The notes under the pieces were generated by a model. It did no database searches. It had not been told where the DNA came from and saw only the letters and a list, made by a program, of their open reading frames with translations. 64,000 nucleotides of DNA from Synaphobranchus kaupii (taxonomy: Eukaryota > Chordata > Actinopteri > Anguilliformes > Synaphobranchidae): contig CM056383.1 of assembly GCA_029718625.1 (NCBI GenBank), forward strand, positions 66,526,849 to 66,590,848, given 5' to 3'. Both the position numbers and the translations under genes were made by a program. The stretch's first letter is position 1, and each line of letters begins with the position of its first letter. Positions 56,870 to 64,000 of this stretch are shown here, piece by piece.

Positions 56870-57314
56870 GAGTAACCCCGCCTCCTCCGGCGGTCACTGT
56901 GACTTAGGGGGCGGAGAAAAGGCAAGGCGGAAGTGAGTGTATGAGCCGCAGCAGGAGCGTTGTTCTGTTCCTACCTTTCGCACCCCGTCTTGGTCGGGCT
57001 CAACCCAGAGAAGCAGGGCAGAAGGGCCCAGTTCAAGTCCTAAGCCCTAGGGCGGGACCACACAACCACACTGGATATCAAAGACGGTGTTTCAGAGCTT
57101 GCCATTGAAAGGCCTAACTTCCATTTGTGGGGTGGGGGATGTAGCTAGCTAGCTAGCTGAGAGTGTCTGTCTCTTCTGTAGCTAATCTGCTAGCTAGCTA
57201 CCCACAAAGAGTGAACTAACGTTAGATAGCTAGCGCCAGTCTGTCTCTAACTCTACAGGAGACAAATGCATCTAACGATCATCTTCACGTATTGACAATA
57301 GCTCCAAAGAAAAG
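56870..57314 (+). promoter_or_regulatory. fbxo38 promoter and probable non-coding exon 1
   Basis: GC-box-like ccccgcctcc and gggggcggag flank a gtcactgtgac palindrome, followed by the ETS/GABP-type core ggcggaagtga at about 56928. This is a typical TATA-less housekeeping promoter. The first exon may end at aagaaaag|gtgaaa (57314). A coding-exon acceptor tttcttctcccag ends at 58106. Confidence 0.55.
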
Positions 57315-58106
57315 GTGAAATCTACTTTTTTACGTGTTTCCGTGCGGTTGTTTGTGCAAGCTAGCCAACGTTTGCATGGTGTCGGTAGCTAGCTTGTTAG
57401 CTAACTTCGCTAATATTGTTATCAGTGTCGGTTGTCTTGTTTTTTTTAAAAACTTCGTTTTAACATATTTGTTCATTGACACCGACATCTACTTCCCCAT
57501 ATATCGATTTGTCTCAGACATTGAACATCTTAGACGATTAACTGGTTAGCGTGTGTCTTAGCTAGTGAGCTTGTTTGCGAGCTAACTAGCGAGCTACATG
57601 CTTGGAAGAAAATGCATCAATTTTAACGACCTGGCAGTTCAGTGACGGTTGGAAGGTTTAAATGTAATTGTCTGCACAGCATAGCTTGTTATGTTAAAGT
57701 AAGATTATTTAATCTCGCAAATAGGGCACGTTCAAGAAGTTGCGACAAAAGTGATGATGGGTTACTCCAGCCCACGTGATGTGACTGAAACGATAACATG
57801 CCGAACTGCTTAAGTTACCCGTCATTGTTACAAGTGCTATGTAGCCAAGCCATAGTTAGGTTTAATCACTCAAGTGTCATATACTTTAACGATTACAAAT
57901 CTCAGAATACATGGACTGTCACGGTGTACAGGCGTGATGTATTTACTTCATAATTTGTTTTGTGTTGTCCACCAACGTGACAGCGAATGATTGATTGATT
58001 TCTTTTGAACTGCTGGTTGGTCCAGTTGACTTCACAGTTGCACATCCCGTGGAGGAATTAAAGGCACTCAGTGGGTGAGGCTAACGTTCACCCTTTCTTC
58101 TCCCAG
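57315..58106 (+). other. Probable fbxo38 intron 1
   Basis: AT-rich with many gctagc/ctagct strings. No gene or repeat is recognised. Confidence 0.4.
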
Positions 58107-58203
58107 AGGTGAAGTGTGCCAGTGTGCATGCCTGAGCAGTCGGTCTGGGTGTGAGGGAGTGAGTTTGTTGCCTTCCCTGGCTGAATCTCTCACCACCCTG
58201 GAC

Positions 58204-63897
<5,694 letters not shown>

Positions 63898-64000
63898 GTA
63901 CACATATCCCAAGTGCCCAATTGGCTGGTCTTGTTCACTGAAATAGTTTGCACGTCATGAAATTTTGACTGAAAAGGTGTAGGCCTTCCCCCTAATCCCG
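63898..64000 (+). other. Start of an fbxo38 intron at the window edge
   Basis: The donor acag|gtacac at 63897/63898 opens an intron. The remaining fbxo38 exons lie beyond the window. Confidence 0.7.

Overview
The window is eukaryotic and reads as a ray-finned (teleost-type) fish. The three protein-coding genes are intron-containing vertebrate genes with GT-AG splice sites. The interspersed repeats are of fish type: LINE-2, tRNA-derived SINEs (one class with an L2-like 3' tail), a Tc1-like transposon, hAT-type MITEs and a Penelope-like fragment. CA/GT microsatellites are abundant. Homologies were recognised by reading translations; no database search was run.

Layout, all genes on the + strand: (1) 1-2.3 kb, AT-rich flank with a weak transposase-tail relic. 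(2) 2.35-15.75 kb, hspa9 (mitochondrial Hsp70, mortalin): 17 coding exons that join in frame to 680 residues, with one GC-AG intron. Its introns hold a box C/D snoRNA candidate, a second copy of it made by a local duplication, an H/ACA snoRNA candidate, and many transposon copies. (3) 16.9-19.85 kb, a short four-exon transcript with a TATA box and a 5'TOP-like start and no long ORF. It looks like a snoRNA host gene, with two H/ACA-like RNAs in its introns, one a second copy of the H/ACA RNA in hspa9. (4) 19.95-23.85 kb, a repeat block in which a LINE-2 copy has inserted inside a Tc1-like transposase gene. (5) 24.9-55.7 kb, fgfrl1 (FGF receptor-like 1): six coding exons joining to 480 residues, with introns of about 16 kb and 10 kb. 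(6) 56.9 kb to the window end, fbxo38: a CpG/ETS-type promoter and the first eight coding exons (about 422 residues); the gene continues beyond the window.

The genes do not form a pathway. Mortalin is a mitochondrial import and folding chaperone, FGFRL1 a kinase-less FGF receptor at the cell surface, and FBXO38 a substrate adaptor of SCF ubiquitin ligases. The most distinctive content is non-coding: small nucleolar RNA candidates that have been duplicated between and within neighbouring genes, one of them now abutted by a Penelope-like insertion with a 17-bp target duplication that left its 5' end intact.
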